Assembly (NCBI RefSeq): GCF_021209385.1
Contig: NZ_JAJOIL010000023.1
Coordinates: 1-64,000, forward strand
Length of the DNA: 64,000 nucleotides
Reading direction: 5' to 3'
Source of the DNA: Seleniivibrio sp.
Lineage (GTDB): Bacteria; Chrysiogenota; Deferribacteres; Deferribacterales; Geovibrionaceae
Shown here: piece by piece, positions 8,183 to 18,090 of the stretch
Layout: the number at the start of each line of letters is the position of its first letter
Numbering within the stretch: position 1 is the stretch's first letter
Notes under the pieces: generated by a model
What the model was told of the DNA's origin: nothing
The model's input: the letters and a program-made list of their open reading frames with translations, nothing else
Databases searched by the model: none
Translations under genes and position numbers: made by a program

Positions 8183-10156
8183 ATGAGTATCAGAAAGAAA
8201 GTAACGCTGGCGCTTATTTTTCCGGCGATTGCGTTATTATTTTATTCATTTTCATCGTCTTATCGGTATTATACCGTCCATTCAGGTATGAAGCAGGTCA
8301 AAACCATGGTTCATGCCAGCGCGGCAATAAGCCGACTTGTCCATGAGATTCAGAAAGAGCGAGGCATGACCTCCGGATTTATCGGGAGCGACGGAACGAA
8401 ATTCGCAAACGAACTCCCCTCCCAGAGACAGAACGTGGACAGTGAGGTCGCGTCTCTCAAAAGATTCGTGTCTGACAACGAAATAGACGCAGAAATCAAA
8501 AACAGACTCAACGCGGCGCTCAACACATTTGAAGAGCGCGCAGGTATCAGATCCAAAATAGATTCCGGGTCTGTTTCCGCAGCGGAAACCACCGCTTTTT
8601 ATTCCGGTATGAACTCAAAACTTCTGTCCGAGGTGTTCAGTGCATCAGGACTTACCAACGACGCTTCCGTTTCCCGCTCGCTGGCAGCATATGCCAACTT
8701 TCTGAGTGCGAAGGAGAAAGCGGGTATAGAGCGGGCGCTGCTGACAAACGTTTTCGCCAACGGAAAGTTCAGAAACGGAGACTTCGGGCGTTACAGTGCC
8801 ATTAAAGCGGAACAGAACACATATATTTCAATGTTTCTTCGCACTGCGCCGCCGGAGCTCATCGGCATCTTTGACGATATTTCATCAACCCCCTCATTTG
8901 CCGCAACCGCTGCAATAGAGAAAAAGGCGGAGGATCTTTCTGCGGCGGGTGATTTCGGCATTAGTGCGGAGGTCTGGTTTAAAACGGCTACAGACCGTAT
9001 AAACGCCCTTAAAACGGCGGAAGACAGGATGTCTGAAACAATCGATGCTCAGGCTGCCTCACTGCTGGATTCGTCGTTTTACGCGCTTCTGTTCAACGGC
9101 GCGGCGGCGGTTGGTTCACTGGCAGCGCTACTGATTCTGCTTTACATAATTCACACCAGAATTGTTGGGAACATAACGCGACTGACAGCTATAACAGCGG
9201 AGCTGAACAGCTCTGACGCGGATCTTACCCGAAGGCTTAACATAAAGACCGGAGACGAGCTTCAGGAGCTTGCTGAAAACGTAAACACGTTCATTGCCGG
9301 TATCGGCGTCATTGTCTCCGAGGTGAAACAGACCGCGGAGGCGCTGGCTTCCAGCAGCTGCGAACTTGCGGCAACCGCCGACCAGCTCTCCGGCACCCTT
9401 TCCGAGCAGTCGGGTCAGGTCAACGATATCGCTTCCGCCATGGAGGAGATGAACGTGACCTCGCGCTCCATCAACAACCACATAGAAGACGCACAGAAAC
9501 TCACCGCTGAGGCATATGTTTCCACGAACAGGGGCAGTGTTCAGCTCAGGACAGCAGTTGAAATGGTGGACGGAATACGGCGCAGCGCTGACAAGCTGTC
9601 CGGCACTATAAGCAGACTTAACGAATCATCCGGCAGGATAGGCGACATCGTAACAGCAATATCGGATATCGCCGACCAGACAAACCTGCTGGCGCTCAAT
9701 GCAGCCATTGAAGCGGCACGCGCAGGAGATGCCGGAAGAGGTTTCGCTGTGGTTGCGGACGAAGTGAGGAAGCTCGCAGAAAAGACCCAGACGGCAACAC
9801 AGGAGATCGTTTCCATCATAAAACAGCTAGCAGATGATGCAAAATCCGCTGATGCGGATATGGAAAATGCTCAGAAGAACGTTGAGAACGGCGTTAAGGC
9901 GATTAAAGATACCGATGAAATTTTCGGACAGATACAGGGAGCGGTGGCAACCGTTAAGGAATCCAACGATTTTGTCGGTGTATCCGTCGGTGAACAGTCA
10001 GATGCCATAGAAAATTCAACAGACAATACCGCCCATTTTTCAAAAGGCATACAGGAGAGCGCAGCGGCAGTGGCACAGATAAGCGCGACTGTTGCGGATC
10101 TTGAACAGCGTGCGGTGGGGCTAAACTCACTTATGGAGAGGTTCAAAACAATCTGA
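8183..10156 (+). CDS. Methyl-accepting chemotaxis protein with NIT sensor domain
   Basis: A 657-residue transmembrane chemoreceptor. TM1 is at about 8-26. The periplasmic part begins with the nitrate/nitrite-sensing (NIT, PF08376) pattern, including [19 protein letters not shown]2 is at about 297-322, then HAMP, then the MA signalling domain with hairpin tip [18 protein letters not shown] (about 494) and [24 protein letters not shown] lies about 8 bases before the ATG. NIT domains bind nitrate/nitrite in characterised proteins, so a role in taxis to nitrogen oxides is likely but inferred. No C-terminal CheR-tethering pentapeptide is seen. Confidence 0.93.
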   Translation: MSIRKKVTLALIFPAIALLFYSFSSSYRYYTVHSGMKQVKTMVHASAAISRLVHEIQKERGMTSGFIGSDGTKFANELPSQRQNVDSEVASLKRFVSDNEIDAEIKNRLNAALNTFEERAGIRSKIDSGSVSAAETTAFYSGMNSKLLSEVFSASGLTNDASVSRSLAAYANFLSAKEKAGIERALLTNVFANGKFRNGDFGRYSAIKAEQNTYISMFLRTAPPELIGIFDDISSTPSFAATAAIEKKAEDLSAAGDFGISAEVWFKTATDRINALKTAEDRMSETIDAQAASLLDSSFYALLFNGAAAVGSLAALLILLYIIHTRIVGNITRLTAITAELNSSDADLTRRLNIKTGDELQELAENVNTFIAGIGVIVSEVKQTAEALASSSCELAATADQLSGTLSEQSGQVNDIASAMEEMNVTSRSINNHIEDAQKLTAEAYVSTNRGSVQLRTAVEMVDGIRRSADKLSGTISRLNESSGRIGDIVTAISDIADQTNLLALNAAIEAARAGDAGRGFAVVADEVRKLAEKTQTATQEIVSIIKQLADDAKSADADMENAQKNVENGVKAIKDTDEIFGQIQGAVATVKESNDFVGVSVGEQSDAIENSTDNTAHFSKGIQESAAAVAQISATVADLEQRAVGLNSLMERFKTI

Positions 10157-10227
10157 TATATATTTTTAAAGGTTATTTTTCACTGATATACATATTGCTA
10201 TATTTTCTAAACGTGATTTAATTCAGC

Positions 10228-10593
10228 ATGAGGTATATAGTTGCCGTTCTGATAATCTTACTGCCGCTTCCGGTGTTCTGCACAACCTACGGGGACGCAC
10301 AGTGCACACTACTGGAAATTATTGACGGAGATACGATTAAATGTGATATCGCCGGGTATCCTGATATAATAGGGCGCGGAATATCCGTGCGTTTCCGCGG
10401 GATAAACACTCCGGAAATACGTGGTAAACAGCGGGCGTTGGGGCTTATCTCAAAAAGCAAATTGGAGGCGCTCATAGGCGCAAACAGAACTGTCACGCTG
10501 AAAGATATCTCGCGGGACAAGTATTTCAGAATAGATGCGGATATTTATGTCGGCGACTGGCAGATAAACAGAAACGAACTTTTGCAGCCGTAA
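10228..10593 (+). CDS. Small secreted thermonuclease-like (SNase) protein
   Basis: 121 residues: a signal peptide (1-18, cleavage about FC-TT) followed by a staphylococcal-nuclease fold. The pattern IDGDTIKC, then RFRGINTPEIRG, matches the start of the SNase core, where the Arg and Glu in these segments correspond to active-site residues. A later Arg (KYFRIDADIYVG) fits the third position. The protein is shorter than most SNases and stops soon after the last core strand, so stability or activity may be reduced. It shares a bidirectional terminator with the convergent hisD. Predicted location is periplasm or outside the cell. Confidence 0.75.
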   Translation: MRYIVAVLIILLPLPVFCTTYGDAQCTLLEIIDGDTIKCDIAGYPDIIGRGISVRFRGINTPEIRGKQRALGLISKSKLEALIGANRTVTLKDISRDKYFRIDADIYVGDWQINRNELLQP

Positions 10594-10625
10594 AAAAAGC
10601 CGCCCTCTCAGGCGGCTTCGTTTTT
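10592..10625. terminator. Bidirectional terminator between the SNase gene and hisD
   Basis: An AAGCCGCC/GGCGGCTT stem (597-604 with 611-618 of the 10.5 kb block), with an A-run on the left and a T-run on the right. It serves both convergent genes. Confidence 0.85.
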
Positions 10626-11899
10626 CAGTCTTCCTGTCTGATTATCACCGAATTTCGGTGGGCGATAAGCTCTTCGGATTCCGCAAGCACCCTTATGTCG
10701 TCCATATCCGCCATAAGCTGTTCTTTGGAATAATATATTATGCTGGTTTTCTTCTGAAAATCATACGTTCCCAGAGGGCTGAAAAATTTTGCAGTGCCCC
10801 CTGTGGGCAGAACGTGGTTGGGACCTGCGAAATAGTCTCCGACAGGTTCGGGAGTGTTCTGTCCGAGGAAAATTGCACCCGCGTTGCGTATTTTCAGCAT
10901 GAACTCCATAGGGTGCGCCACGCAAAGTTCAAGGTGCTCAACAGCTATCTCGTTTACGATATCCGCCGCCTCGTCAAGATCATCAGTAACTATAATTGCG
11001 CCGAAGCGCTCAAGGGATTTAGCGGCTATCTCCTTTTTCGGCAGTTCCGCAAGCTGGGCATACACGCTGTTCTCTATCTCCTTGGCAAGCTCCATGCTGT
11101 CAGTTACAACTATTGCGCTGGCAAGCTCGTCGTGCTCCGCCTGTGAAAGCATATCCGCCGCCACATAATCCGGATCGGCTGAGCTGTCCGCAACGATAAG
11201 CACTTCGCTTGGACCTGCTATCATGTCAATATCCACCCTGCCGAATACCATCTTTTTGGCGAGGGCAACGTATATGTTTCCGGGACCTGTTATCTTGCAG
11301 ACCCTCGGTATGCTCTCTGTTCCGTATGCGAGCGCCGCAACAGCCTGCGCACCGCCCACTTTGAATCCTCTGTCCACTCCGGCAAGGTATGCCGCAGCCA
11401 GAACAACCGGGTTCACCTGTCCGCCTGTTGCCGGTGTTACCATGATTATCTCGTCAACACCCGCCACCTTCGCAGGCAGTACGTTCATAAGCACGCTGGA
11501 AGGGTAAACCGCCTTTCCGCCCGGCACATAAACGCCGACGCTTTCAAGTGCCGTCACCTTCTGTCCGAGGAAGGTTCCTTTGGATTTCTCGTACATCCAT
11601 GTGGATTCGAGCTGTTTTTCGTGGAACTCCACAACGTTCTTTTTCGCGTTTTCAAGGGCGGTTTTCAGCCTTTCGGGGAGCGCATCCCACGCTGCCTTCA
11701 TCTCGTCCCTTGAAATCTCTATTCCATGTTTCTTAATGTCGTATCTGTCGAATTTCAGCGAATATTCCGCAAGCGCCTCATCGCCGTTTTTGCGGACATT
11801 ATCGATTATATCAAGTACGGTGCGGAGGTATTCACCCTCCATTATGCCGCCCCTGTCAAGAATCTCCTGTAATTTTTTACTGTCTTTTCTGATAATCAT
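10625..11899 (-). CDS. hisD: Histidinol dehydrogenase HisD
   Basis: Zinc enzyme that oxidises L-histidinol to L-histidine in two NAD-dependent steps. 424 residues, normal length. Visible landmarks: [60 protein letters not shown] (zinc/catalytic region) and [10 protein letters not shown]. The ATG directly abuts the stop of the diguanylate cyclase gene and is preceded by AGGTG at good spacing. It is therefore the last gene of the gpsA-polA-GGDEF-hisD run. The only other his gene in the window is hisI at 63 kb, so the pathway genes are scattered. Confidence 0.97.
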   Translation of the reverse strand: MIIRKDSKKLQEILDRGGIMEGEYLRTVLDIIDNVRKNGDEALAEYSLKFDRYDIKKHGIEISRDEMKAAWDALPERLKTALENAKKNVVEFHEKQLESTWMYEKSKGTFLGQKVTALESVGVYVPGGKAVYPSSVLMNVLPAKVAGVDEIIMVTPATGGQVNPVVLAAAYLAGVDRGFKVGGAQAVAALAYGTESIPRVCKITGPGNIYVALAKKMVFGRVDIDMIAGPSEVLIVADSSADPDYVAADMLSQAEHDELASAIVVTDSMELAKEIENSVYAQLAELPKKEIAAKSLERFGAIIVTDDLDEAADIVNEIAVEHLELCVAHPMEFMLKIRNAGAIFLGQNTPEPVGDYFAGPNHVLPTGGTAKFFSPLGTYDFQKKTSIIYYSKEQLMADMDDIRVLAESEELIAHRNSVIIRQED

Positions 11900-12949
11900 C
11901 TATACACCTGTGAAAAATCCTTTTCCGTTCTTTTTGCTGTAATACAGCCTTCCGTCGGCAATGCGCACAACATCCTCCGGCGTGTCGTCCGTGTTTATAT
12001 CTCCGGGCACTGCAACCACTCCGCCTGAAAGGCTTGCAAAGTCGAACCCGTATGCGTTGAAAACTTTTTTACCTATATCCTGAAGCCGCTCAACGAGAGT
12101 GAACATATCGGAGCTGGCATGGTTTGGCAAAATGAGGAAAAACTCGTCGCCCCCGAACCTGCCGAGCACGTCGCTGGTGCGCAGCCCCGCTTTTATCTCG
12201 TCCGCAATCTCCCTTATGACGTTGTCACCCGTAAGGTGCCCGCAGGTATCGTTTATCTGCTTGAAGTTGTCGATATCCAGCAGCACGAAGTAAAAGCCCG
12301 TGCCGTACCGTCTGTACTCCGCCATGAGCTTTTCCAGAAACTCAGCCATGGCTAGCTTGTTATAGGTGCCCGTCATAAAGTCTGTGCGTGTCTGACGGAA
12401 TATCAGTTCAGTGTTATACATCTTCTGCAGGGAAACGGAAGCTACTGCGGAAAGATCTTTCATAAAATCCGTGGATATTTCGCCGCCGTATTTCTCTTTT
12501 TCCCTGCTGTAAAGGTTGATGCTCCCGATAATATTGTCCCCGTGGAACAAAGGCGCAATAAGATATGAATCCATATCCTCATAAACATCGAACTCACTGA
12601 TAAGATTAAGTTTCGAATCACCCGTATATGGACGGCGCTCAAGAAAGAACGCCTTAAACACACCTGAGGGCATGAAATATATCCTGTGGTCAAGGTTGTT
12701 GCTCTCGCGGTCAAAATCCATAACATCTGCATTAATGAACATCACTGCGCGGTCAACGTCAAATATATCCTCGATATAATGAAGCGGCTTGTCAATCATC
12801 TCCCTGAGGCTCTCCGCCAGCAAAAACGAAAATTCTACAGTCCGAAACCCTTCATGTTTCACCTGATTTCGCTTCACCAGCTCAACCAGTCTGTTCATCT
12901 CCTCTTTCAGCTCAGCATTCTCACGGATAATATTATTCAGCTTATTCAT
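11900..12949 (-). CDS. Diguanylate cyclase with GAF sensor domain
   Basis: Makes cyclic di-GMP. 349 residues: a short N-terminal coiled coil (1-35), a GAF-like domain (about 40-180) and a GGDEF domain (about 185-345). The active-site motif is intact (FGGDEF, about residue 264). The product-inhibition I-site RTSD sits five residues before it, as in classic inhibited cyclases. There is no transmembrane segment. The ATG overlaps the polA stop by one base, so translation is probably coupled to polA. It is preceded by no other c-di-GMP gene. The GAF ligand is unknown. Confidence 0.93.
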   Translation of the reverse strand: MNKLNNIIRENAELKEEMNRLVELVKRNQVKHEGFRTVEFSFLLAESLREMIDKPLHYIEDIFDVDRAVMFINADVMDFDRESNNLDHRIYFMPSGVFKAFFLERRPYTGDSKLNLISEFDVYEDMDSYLIAPLFHGDNIIGSINLYSREKEKYGGEISTDFMKDLSAVASVSLQKMYNTELIFRQTRTDFMTGTYNKLAMAEFLEKLMAEYRRYGTGFYFVLLDIDNFKQINDTCGHLTGDNVIREIADEIKAGLRTSDVLGRFGGDEFFLILPNHASSDMFTLVERLQDIGKKVFNAYGFDFASLSGGVVAVPGDINTDDTPEDVVRIADGRLYYSKKNGKGFFTGV

Positions 12950-15351
12950 TATTTTAACTCTCCAAGGTTATTTCCCACAGCGCCGTTGACAACCAGAGGC
13001 ACGTCCAGCGTTACGACACTCTCCATAATTTTCTGCATAACTGGCGCAAACTCCTCTGCAATATCAGCCTTCACCTCGAATACAAGTTCGTCGTGCACCT
13101 GAAGCACCATGCGGGCATCGTACTTATTATCGTCCATAACCCGCCCGCACTCAACCATCGCCAGCTTAATAATATCCGCCGCAGAACCCTGCATGGGCAC
13201 GTTTACGGCTATGCGCTCACCCCGCATGGCTATGGTCTTGTTCCGGCTGTTTATCTCTTTAATGTATCTTCTGCGCCCCAGAATAGTCTCGGCATAACCC
13301 TTTGTGCGCGTCTCCTGCACGGTTTTGTCTATGAAGGTACGAACCGAAGGATAGGCGGCAAAGTACCTTTCGATGAAAGTTTTCGCCTCTTTCTGAGCAA
13401 TTCCGGTGTCTCTGGACAGCCCGAAAGCGGACAGTCCGTAAAGTATTCCGAAGTTAACGGCTTTCGCCATTCTCCGCATATGGCTTGTGACCTGATCCGG
13501 CGCAACGTGGAATATGCCGGCTGCGGTTTTGGTGTGGATGTCCTCGTTATTTCTGTATGCCTCACGAAGGTTAACGTCGCCAGTCAGATGCGCAAGGATG
13601 CGCAATTCTATCTGAGAATAGTCGAAAGATACGAATTTATAACCCTCCGCAGGCACAAACGCACTGCGCAGAAGGACTCCGTAATCCCCTTTCATAGGAA
13701 TGTTCTGCATGTTCGGGTTGACGGACGAGAGCCTGCCTGTGGCTGTTCCCGTCTGTTTAAATGAAGTGTGTATTCTGCCGTCGGCACCTGCATAGTCGCA
13801 AAGGGGCAGTGCATAGGTTGTCAGCAGTTTAGTAAGCTCGCGATATTTAAGTATGTTTTCCAGTTCTGACGCGTATATGGGGTTGAGGGATATAAGCGCC
13901 TTTATCGCCTCTTCATCTGTGGAGTTCCCTGTTTTCGTCTTTTTCGGCGGCATAAGGGAAAGCTCTTCGAAAAGGAACGATTGCAACTGTTTGGGAGAAT
14001 TCAGATTTATATCGTGCCCCACAAAATTCTTTATAGCGTCGCTGACAGCGCCCACTTCGTCGCGCAGTCTGTCTGCTACCTTTTCCATAACGCTCTTGTC
14101 CAGAGCGATACCCGCCGTTTCCATGTCCGCAAGGACGTATGCGCAGGGAAGCTCCATGTCGAAATATATCTTTTCGAGTTTGTTGTCCCCAAGCGCCTGA
14201 ACCTCCGCCTCCGCAGATGCAAGCAGCCGCGCTATGAAAGCCGGAAGCTCCTCGGTCTTCGCCCGTTCCAGACCGCCTGTGTCTGCATCGTTCAGCCAGC
14301 TCACAAGCATCAGGTCGTAAATATTTTCAGACCTGAAGCCTGTCAGCTTATATATATGCTTTATATCATAGAAATATTTTACGTTTTCAAGAGGTTGTCC
14401 GGCGTATTCGTAAAAACAGCCGCCGCCAGCCGCATACATCTTTCCGCCTTCGAAAAGCACCAGTTCAATGTTCGCAGGGGAACACTCTTTAAGCTCTATC
14501 ACCTGAACCTGAGGCTCTTCGTCCGTTTCCGGCTTCTGCGCATTCAGTTTGTCGATGACGCTTTTAAGCTCGTACTCCTGAAGTTTTTCCATCAGAAGCG
14601 CCCTGTCTTCGCGGTTTTCCGGTTCTGGGTCTTTTTCGAGGATATCAAGTTCAACAAGTTTTCGGCTCAGATATGCCTGCTCCTTATTGTTCTCAAGGTT
14701 TTCCTTCACCTTGCCCTTTATCTTGTCCAGATTGGCATATATTCCGTCCAGACTGCCGAACTCATCCAGCAGCTTTGCCGCAGTGACAACGCCCACCTTG
14801 GGCACACCTGGGATATTATCAGAAGTGTCTCCGGTAAGCGCCAGAAGGTCGCCCATCTTCTCCGGCAGCACTTTAAATTTTTCAAGCACAAGCTCTCTGC
14901 CTGCAAACTCGTTTGTCTGTGAATCGTATATTTTAACCCTGTCGTCAACTATCTGAAAGATATCCTTATCTCGGGTGAGCATCCCCACCTCGCCCTCTGC
15001 GTGCGCCGCGAGGGTCGCCATGATGTCGTCGCCCTCGTAACCCTCAATGCGGTAATAGGCTATCCCTGTCAGCGGGATAAGCTCATCCAGTATCTGAAAC
15101 TGAACGTTCAGGTCTTCCGGCGTGGCATCCCGTGTCGCCTTATATTCAGGGTGCTGTTCGTGTCTGCGGTTCTTGCTCTTATGGTCAAAAACTATGGAAA
15201 CGTTATCTTTGCCGAACCTGTTCGAAAGGGTCAGAAGTACGTTCATAACACCGTGAACCACACCCGTGGGAATCCCTTTGGAGTTTGTAAGCGGCGGGGA
15301 TTTGTGAAAAGTGCGAAACGCTATATAGCTGCCGTCTATGATTATTTTCAT
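12949..15351 (-). CDS. polA: DNA polymerase I
   Basis: Repair and Okazaki-fragment processing polymerase of 800 residues, shorter than the 928 of E. coli. N-terminal 5'-nuclease domain (1-280) keeps its acidic residues (IEGYEGDDIMAT, TRDKDIFQ, LTGDTSDNIPGVP). The central domain (about 290-420) lacks the DxE exonuclease motif expected of an active 3'-5' proofreader, as in Taq polymerase. The polymerase domain has FVSFDYSQIELRILA, RRMAKAVNFGILYG and QVHDELVFEV. Its ATG overlaps the gpsA stop (ATGA), and its own stop overlaps the cyclase start. Confidence 0.97.
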   Translation of the reverse strand: MKIIIDGSYIAFRTFHKSPPLTNSKGIPTGVVHGVMNVLLTLSNRFGKDNVSIVFDHKSKNRRHEQHPEYKATRDATPEDLNVQFQILDELIPLTGIAYYRIEGYEGDDIMATLAAHAEGEVGMLTRDKDIFQIVDDRVKIYDSQTNEFAGRELVLEKFKVLPEKMGDLLALTGDTSDNIPGVPKVGVVTAAKLLDEFGSLDGIYANLDKIKGKVKENLENNKEQAYLSRKLVELDILEKDPEPENREDRALLMEKLQEYELKSVIDKLNAQKPETDEEPQVQVIELKECSPANIELVLFEGGKMYAAGGGCFYEYAGQPLENVKYFYDIKHIYKLTGFRSENIYDLMLVSWLNDADTGGLERAKTEELPAFIARLLASAEAEVQALGDNKLEKIYFDMELPCAYVLADMETAGIALDKSVMEKVADRLRDEVGAVSDAIKNFVGHDINLNSPKQLQSFLFEELSLMPPKKTKTGNSTDEEAIKALISLNPIYASELENILKYRELTKLLTTYALPLCDYAGADGRIHTSFKQTGTATGRLSSVNPNMQNIPMKGDYGVLLRSAFVPAEGYKFVSFDYSQIELRILAHLTGDVNLREAYRNNEDIHTKTAAGIFHVAPDQVTSHMRRMAKAVNFGILYGLSAFGLSRDTGIAQKEAKTFIERYFAAYPSVRTFIDKTVQETRTKGYAETILGRRRYIKEINSRNKTIAMRGERIAVNVPMQGSAADIIKLAMVECGRVMDDNKYDARMVLQVHDELVFEVKADIAEEFAPVMQKIMESVVTLDVPLVVNGAVGNNLGELK

Positions 15352-16340
15352 ATGCTTTCACTCTTGAGGGGTCTCCTCATCAGATCAGTCACCGAATCCA
15401 GCGGTTTTTTATTATTATAAAGTATCTCGTACACTTCGTTTATTATGGGTGTCTCCACGCCAAGACGTTTCGCGAGAAGATACGCCGCTTTTGTGGTATA
15501 CACCCCTTCGGCAACGTTATTTGTAGACGCAGTAACTTCGTCCAGTGTCATTCCTGAGGCTATTTTAAGCCCTGCCTGCCTGTTCCTGGAAAGATCTCCC
15601 GTACAGGTGAGCACAAGGTCGCCCATTCCGGAAAGCCCCATGAAAGTTTCAGATTTGCCGCCTAGTGACATGCCCAGCCGAGCCATCTCCGTCAGTCCCC
15701 GGGTGATAAGTCCGGCTCTGGCATTGTGCCCGAACCCCAGCCCGTCGGATATGCCGGTTGCGATAGCCATTACGTTCTTTATAGCTCCGCCAACCTCAAC
15801 ACCTATCATGTCGCTTGAGTAGTAACAGCGGAAATAGCTTGTGGACAGCAGGCTCTGCCACCATTTCGCATCCTCTTCGTCCTTCGCGGCGATGCTCACT
15901 GCGGTGGGCATCTTCTGCGCCACCTCTTTAGCAAAAGAAGGTCCGGAAATCACGGCGAATCCGCCTTCGAACTCGCGCTCCAGAACATGTATCATAAGGT
16001 CGCCCGTATCTATCTCTATTCCCTTGGTGGCAATAAGTATCTTTTTGCCTTTAAGAGCTTTCGCATACTGCTTCGCTGTTCTGCCTGAAAACTGTGTTGG
16101 AACCGTCCATATTACCCTTTCAGCCTCAATATTTTCGATTTCAGAGAAGGGTTTTGCAACTATGTTCTCAGGAAGCTGTATCCCTTTCATGAAAACAGCG
16201 TTCTCATGGCTATTGTTTATGCTTTTCACGACCTCATCTTCAAGTGCGTAAACTACTACCTCTTTTGAAGAATGTGCGGCAAGCGCAGCCAGAGCCGAGC
16301 CCCAGTTACCTCCGCCGATTACAGCCGTTTTTCCTTGCAT
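15348..16340 (-). CDS. gpsA: Glycerol-3-phosphate dehydrogenase [NAD(P)+] GpsA
   Basis: Makes sn-glycerol 3-phosphate for phospholipid synthesis. 330 residues from the ATG at 16340, which has a GGGGGG tract 4 bases upstream. The open frame continues further upstream but shows no conserved sequence there. Rossmann motif IGGGNWGSALAALAA is at the N-terminus. KGIEIDTG, GPSFAKEV, the catalytic Lys region GAIKNVMAIATG and DGLGFGHNARAGLITRG follow. First gene of the gpsA-polA-cyclase-hisD run, each junction overlapping or abutting. Confidence 0.96.
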   Translation of the reverse strand: MQGKTAVIGGGNWGSALAALAAHSSKEVVVYALEDEVVKSINNSHENAVFMKGIQLPENIVAKPFSEIENIEAERVIWTVPTQFSGRTAKQYAKALKGKKILIATKGIEIDTGDLMIHVLEREFEGGFAVISGPSFAKEVAQKMPTAVSIAAKDEEDAKWWQSLLSTSYFRCYYSSDMIGVEVGGAIKNVMAIATGISDGLGFGHNARAGLITRGLTEMARLGMSLGGKSETFMGLSGMGDLVLTCTGDLSRNRQAGLKIASGMTLDEVTASTNNVAEGVYTTKAAYLLAKRLGVETPIINEVYEILYNNKKPLDSVTDLMRRPLKSESI

Positions 16341-16397
16341 AGAACCCCCCGCGGTGATATATTCCATTGTATTCCAGTAAAAATTGTAGGTGCTTTT

Positions 16398-16682
16398 ATG
16401 CTTAAAATCAATCAATATGACATAGAATTGCTCAAAAACGTAAACGAACAGAGAGCATGGGAGATTTTCCCAATCTTTCTTGAGCATAACCCCGACCTCT
16501 GCACCTGCTCAAGCTGTATTCTTGACACAATGGCTATAACTCTGAACACTCTGCCCCCCTGCTATCAGACAAACGAGCACAATGTGAATGCCGCGCGCAA
16601 CAAGGTTTCAGACGAAGAGATTTACAGAAAGATGAAGGAAGCGTCGCTCGTTGTTAAGAAACGTCCCAGACACAACAGGTAG
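16398..16682 (+). CDS. ComFB family protein
   Basis: 94-residue protein matching the late-competence ComFB family (PF10719). A helix-rich N-terminus is followed by the conserved segment CTCSSCILDTMAITLNTLPP, whose cysteines (residues about 37-42) probably bind zinc, then a short basic tail. ComFB proteins occur in B. subtilis comF and widely in motile or piliated bacteria, and some cyanobacterial members bind c-di-GMP. A link with the GGDEF gene nearby is possible but inferred. AGGTG precedes the ATG. The upstream extension of the open frame overlaps gpsA and is not used. It ends one base before the convergent neighbour. Confidence 0.8.
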   Translation: MLKINQYDIELLKNVNEQRAWEIFPIFLEHNPDLCTCSSCILDTMAITLNTLPPCYQTNEHNVNAARNKVSDEEIYRKMKEASLVVKKRPRHNR

Positions 16683-16683
16683 G

Positions 16684-18090
16684 TTACTGTTTCTCGAAAT
16701 AGTAATAGATGTCCTGACCGATTATCCTTTTCAGCATAACAGCCTTAACAGAGCGGTTGACTGGTTTCGCGAACTCATAGATGACCTTTCCGCCTGCTGC
16801 CTTTACAGCGCCCTCTTTCAGCGTGAACACATAATCGCATGATTCCGGATTTGCAGAAGGAACCGATTCCACACCGTCAGCCGTAAAATATTTTATTTTC
16901 AGATCAAGGTCGAGAAAATAGCCTCTGCCATCTTTGACACATACCTGGTTCTGCGCTGGCGAGCCAATCAGAACCGACTGTCTGTAAACCTTTTCAGAAT
17001 CAACAAATGACAGGACACCCTCTTTTTTCAGAAACAGCATTCCCTCTGAATAAAGTCCGGAATCGCCTGACGAAGCCGCTTTCTCAGCAGTGTTTATATC
17101 CGTTATGTATCCGTCGCAATATATTTTCCCGCTGCGTTTCAGGAAAAAGCACCCGTCTTTACCCTGTGCCTCTCCGGCCTGCTTTATTGTCCCGTTTGCT
17201 AAATCCGCCTGCAGCATGAGCAGTTTGTTCTCTTTTGTATAGATGTAAATATCGTTACCGACATATTTGATATCCTTGATATTATAGTTTCCGGGTGAAA
17301 GCGCGTTGAACCTTCCGTCGTGCATATTCATCAGTGCCAGCTTGCCTGTGTCAGTTGCAAAAAGCATATGCGTGGTGCCAAGCGCACCATATATCACAGT
17401 GCCAACAAAATCGCCCTCGTTGTAAGTTTTCGTCTGCAGCCTGTCGGAAAAGATATAATGCTTTGGAGTAAACTCAAGCAGTCCTGACTGATTTAGAAAG
17501 TAGCCCTTGTTCTCTCCGGTGAACTCACGCACAATGCCGCACTGCCGGATGTCGGCTATTGCAGCCTCTTTTTCCCCTGATAAAAGAGCAAGCTCCCCAC
17601 TGAGCTGCACTGAATTGAACTTTCCGCTGAAATTGATCTGTACGCATTTTGCAAAATTGGTTTCAAGCCTGTCTTTTTTCAGTATGACCAGAATACCGTT
17701 TTCGTAATCGAAATCCACTGCATCCTGAGCTATGGTGAGCACTGTGGGTTCTTTTGAATATTTATACACTGACGCCAGCGCAATGTCCGATTCCGGCATG
17801 GCAAGCTCGAAGGCGGCAGGTTCGTCCGGCTTCGTTATGCCGTTGCGGATTGACATTGAGACCAGATTCTGCTGCTGTGTTTCTCCGGCGGGTGCCGCCG
17901 CAGTCTGCTGAACGGGTGTGTCCACTGTCGCACATGCCGAGCACAGAACAAGCATCACAGCCGACGCTGAAAACCTGAGCAGCCGGAAAATGGGATGTTT
18001 TTTCGGATTTTTGAGCGCAGGATATACCTTGTTCGCAAGTTCAAGTTTCTCCTGCTGTGTAAGTTCCGCGTTCTTAATCTTCAAAGCCAA
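16684..18090 (-). CDS. Membrane-anchored protein of unknown function, probably beta-rich
   Basis: About 468 residues. A charged cytoplasmic N-terminus (with LTQQEKLELANKVYPALKNP) is followed by one hydrophobic segment ending LVLCSAC. That could be a membrane anchor or a non-standard lipobox with Cys at -3. The remainder is periplasmic and rich in repeated short beta-strand units (GYFLNQSG, GKLALMNMHDGRF, GKIYCDGYITD), which suggests a propeller-like fold. No ATG fits well. A TTG at 18090 or 18084, behind AGG, is the likely start, inside the 3' end of murB. Last gene of lolD-mtnP-murB. Function not recognised. Confidence 0.65.
   Translation of the reverse strand: MALKIKNAELTQQEKLELANKVYPALKNPKKHPIFRLLRFSASAVMLVLCSACATVDTPVQQTAAAPAGETQQQNLVSMSIRNGITKPDEPAAFELAMPESDIALASVYKYSKEPTVLTIAQDAVDFDYENGILVILKKDRLETNFAKCVQINFSGKFNSVQLSGELALLSGEKEAAIADIRQCGIVREFTGENKGYFLNQSGLLEFTPKHYIFSDRLQTKTYNEGDFVGTVIYGALGTTHMLFATDTGKLALMNMHDGRFNALSPGNYNIKDIKYVGNDIYIYTKENKLLMLQADLANGTIKQAGEAQGKDGCFFLKRSGKIYCDGYITDINTAEKAASSGDSGLYSEGMLFLKKEGVLSFVDSEKVYRQSVLIGSPAQNQVCVKDGRGYFLDLDLKIKYFTADGVESVPSANPESCDYVFTLKEGAVKAAGGKVIYEFAKPVNRSVKAVMLKRIIGQDIYYYFEKQ

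Noticed and set aside
13981-14922. 313-codon plus-strand open frame across polA
   Set aside because: Lies antisense to conserved polA domains; composition is that of a shadow frame and it has no recognisable motif.
16341-16487. Longer N-terminus for GpsA
   Set aside because: The Rossmann motif starts right after the internal ATG that has a strong G-rich ribosome site; the upstream part overlaps the comFB start and looks non-coding.
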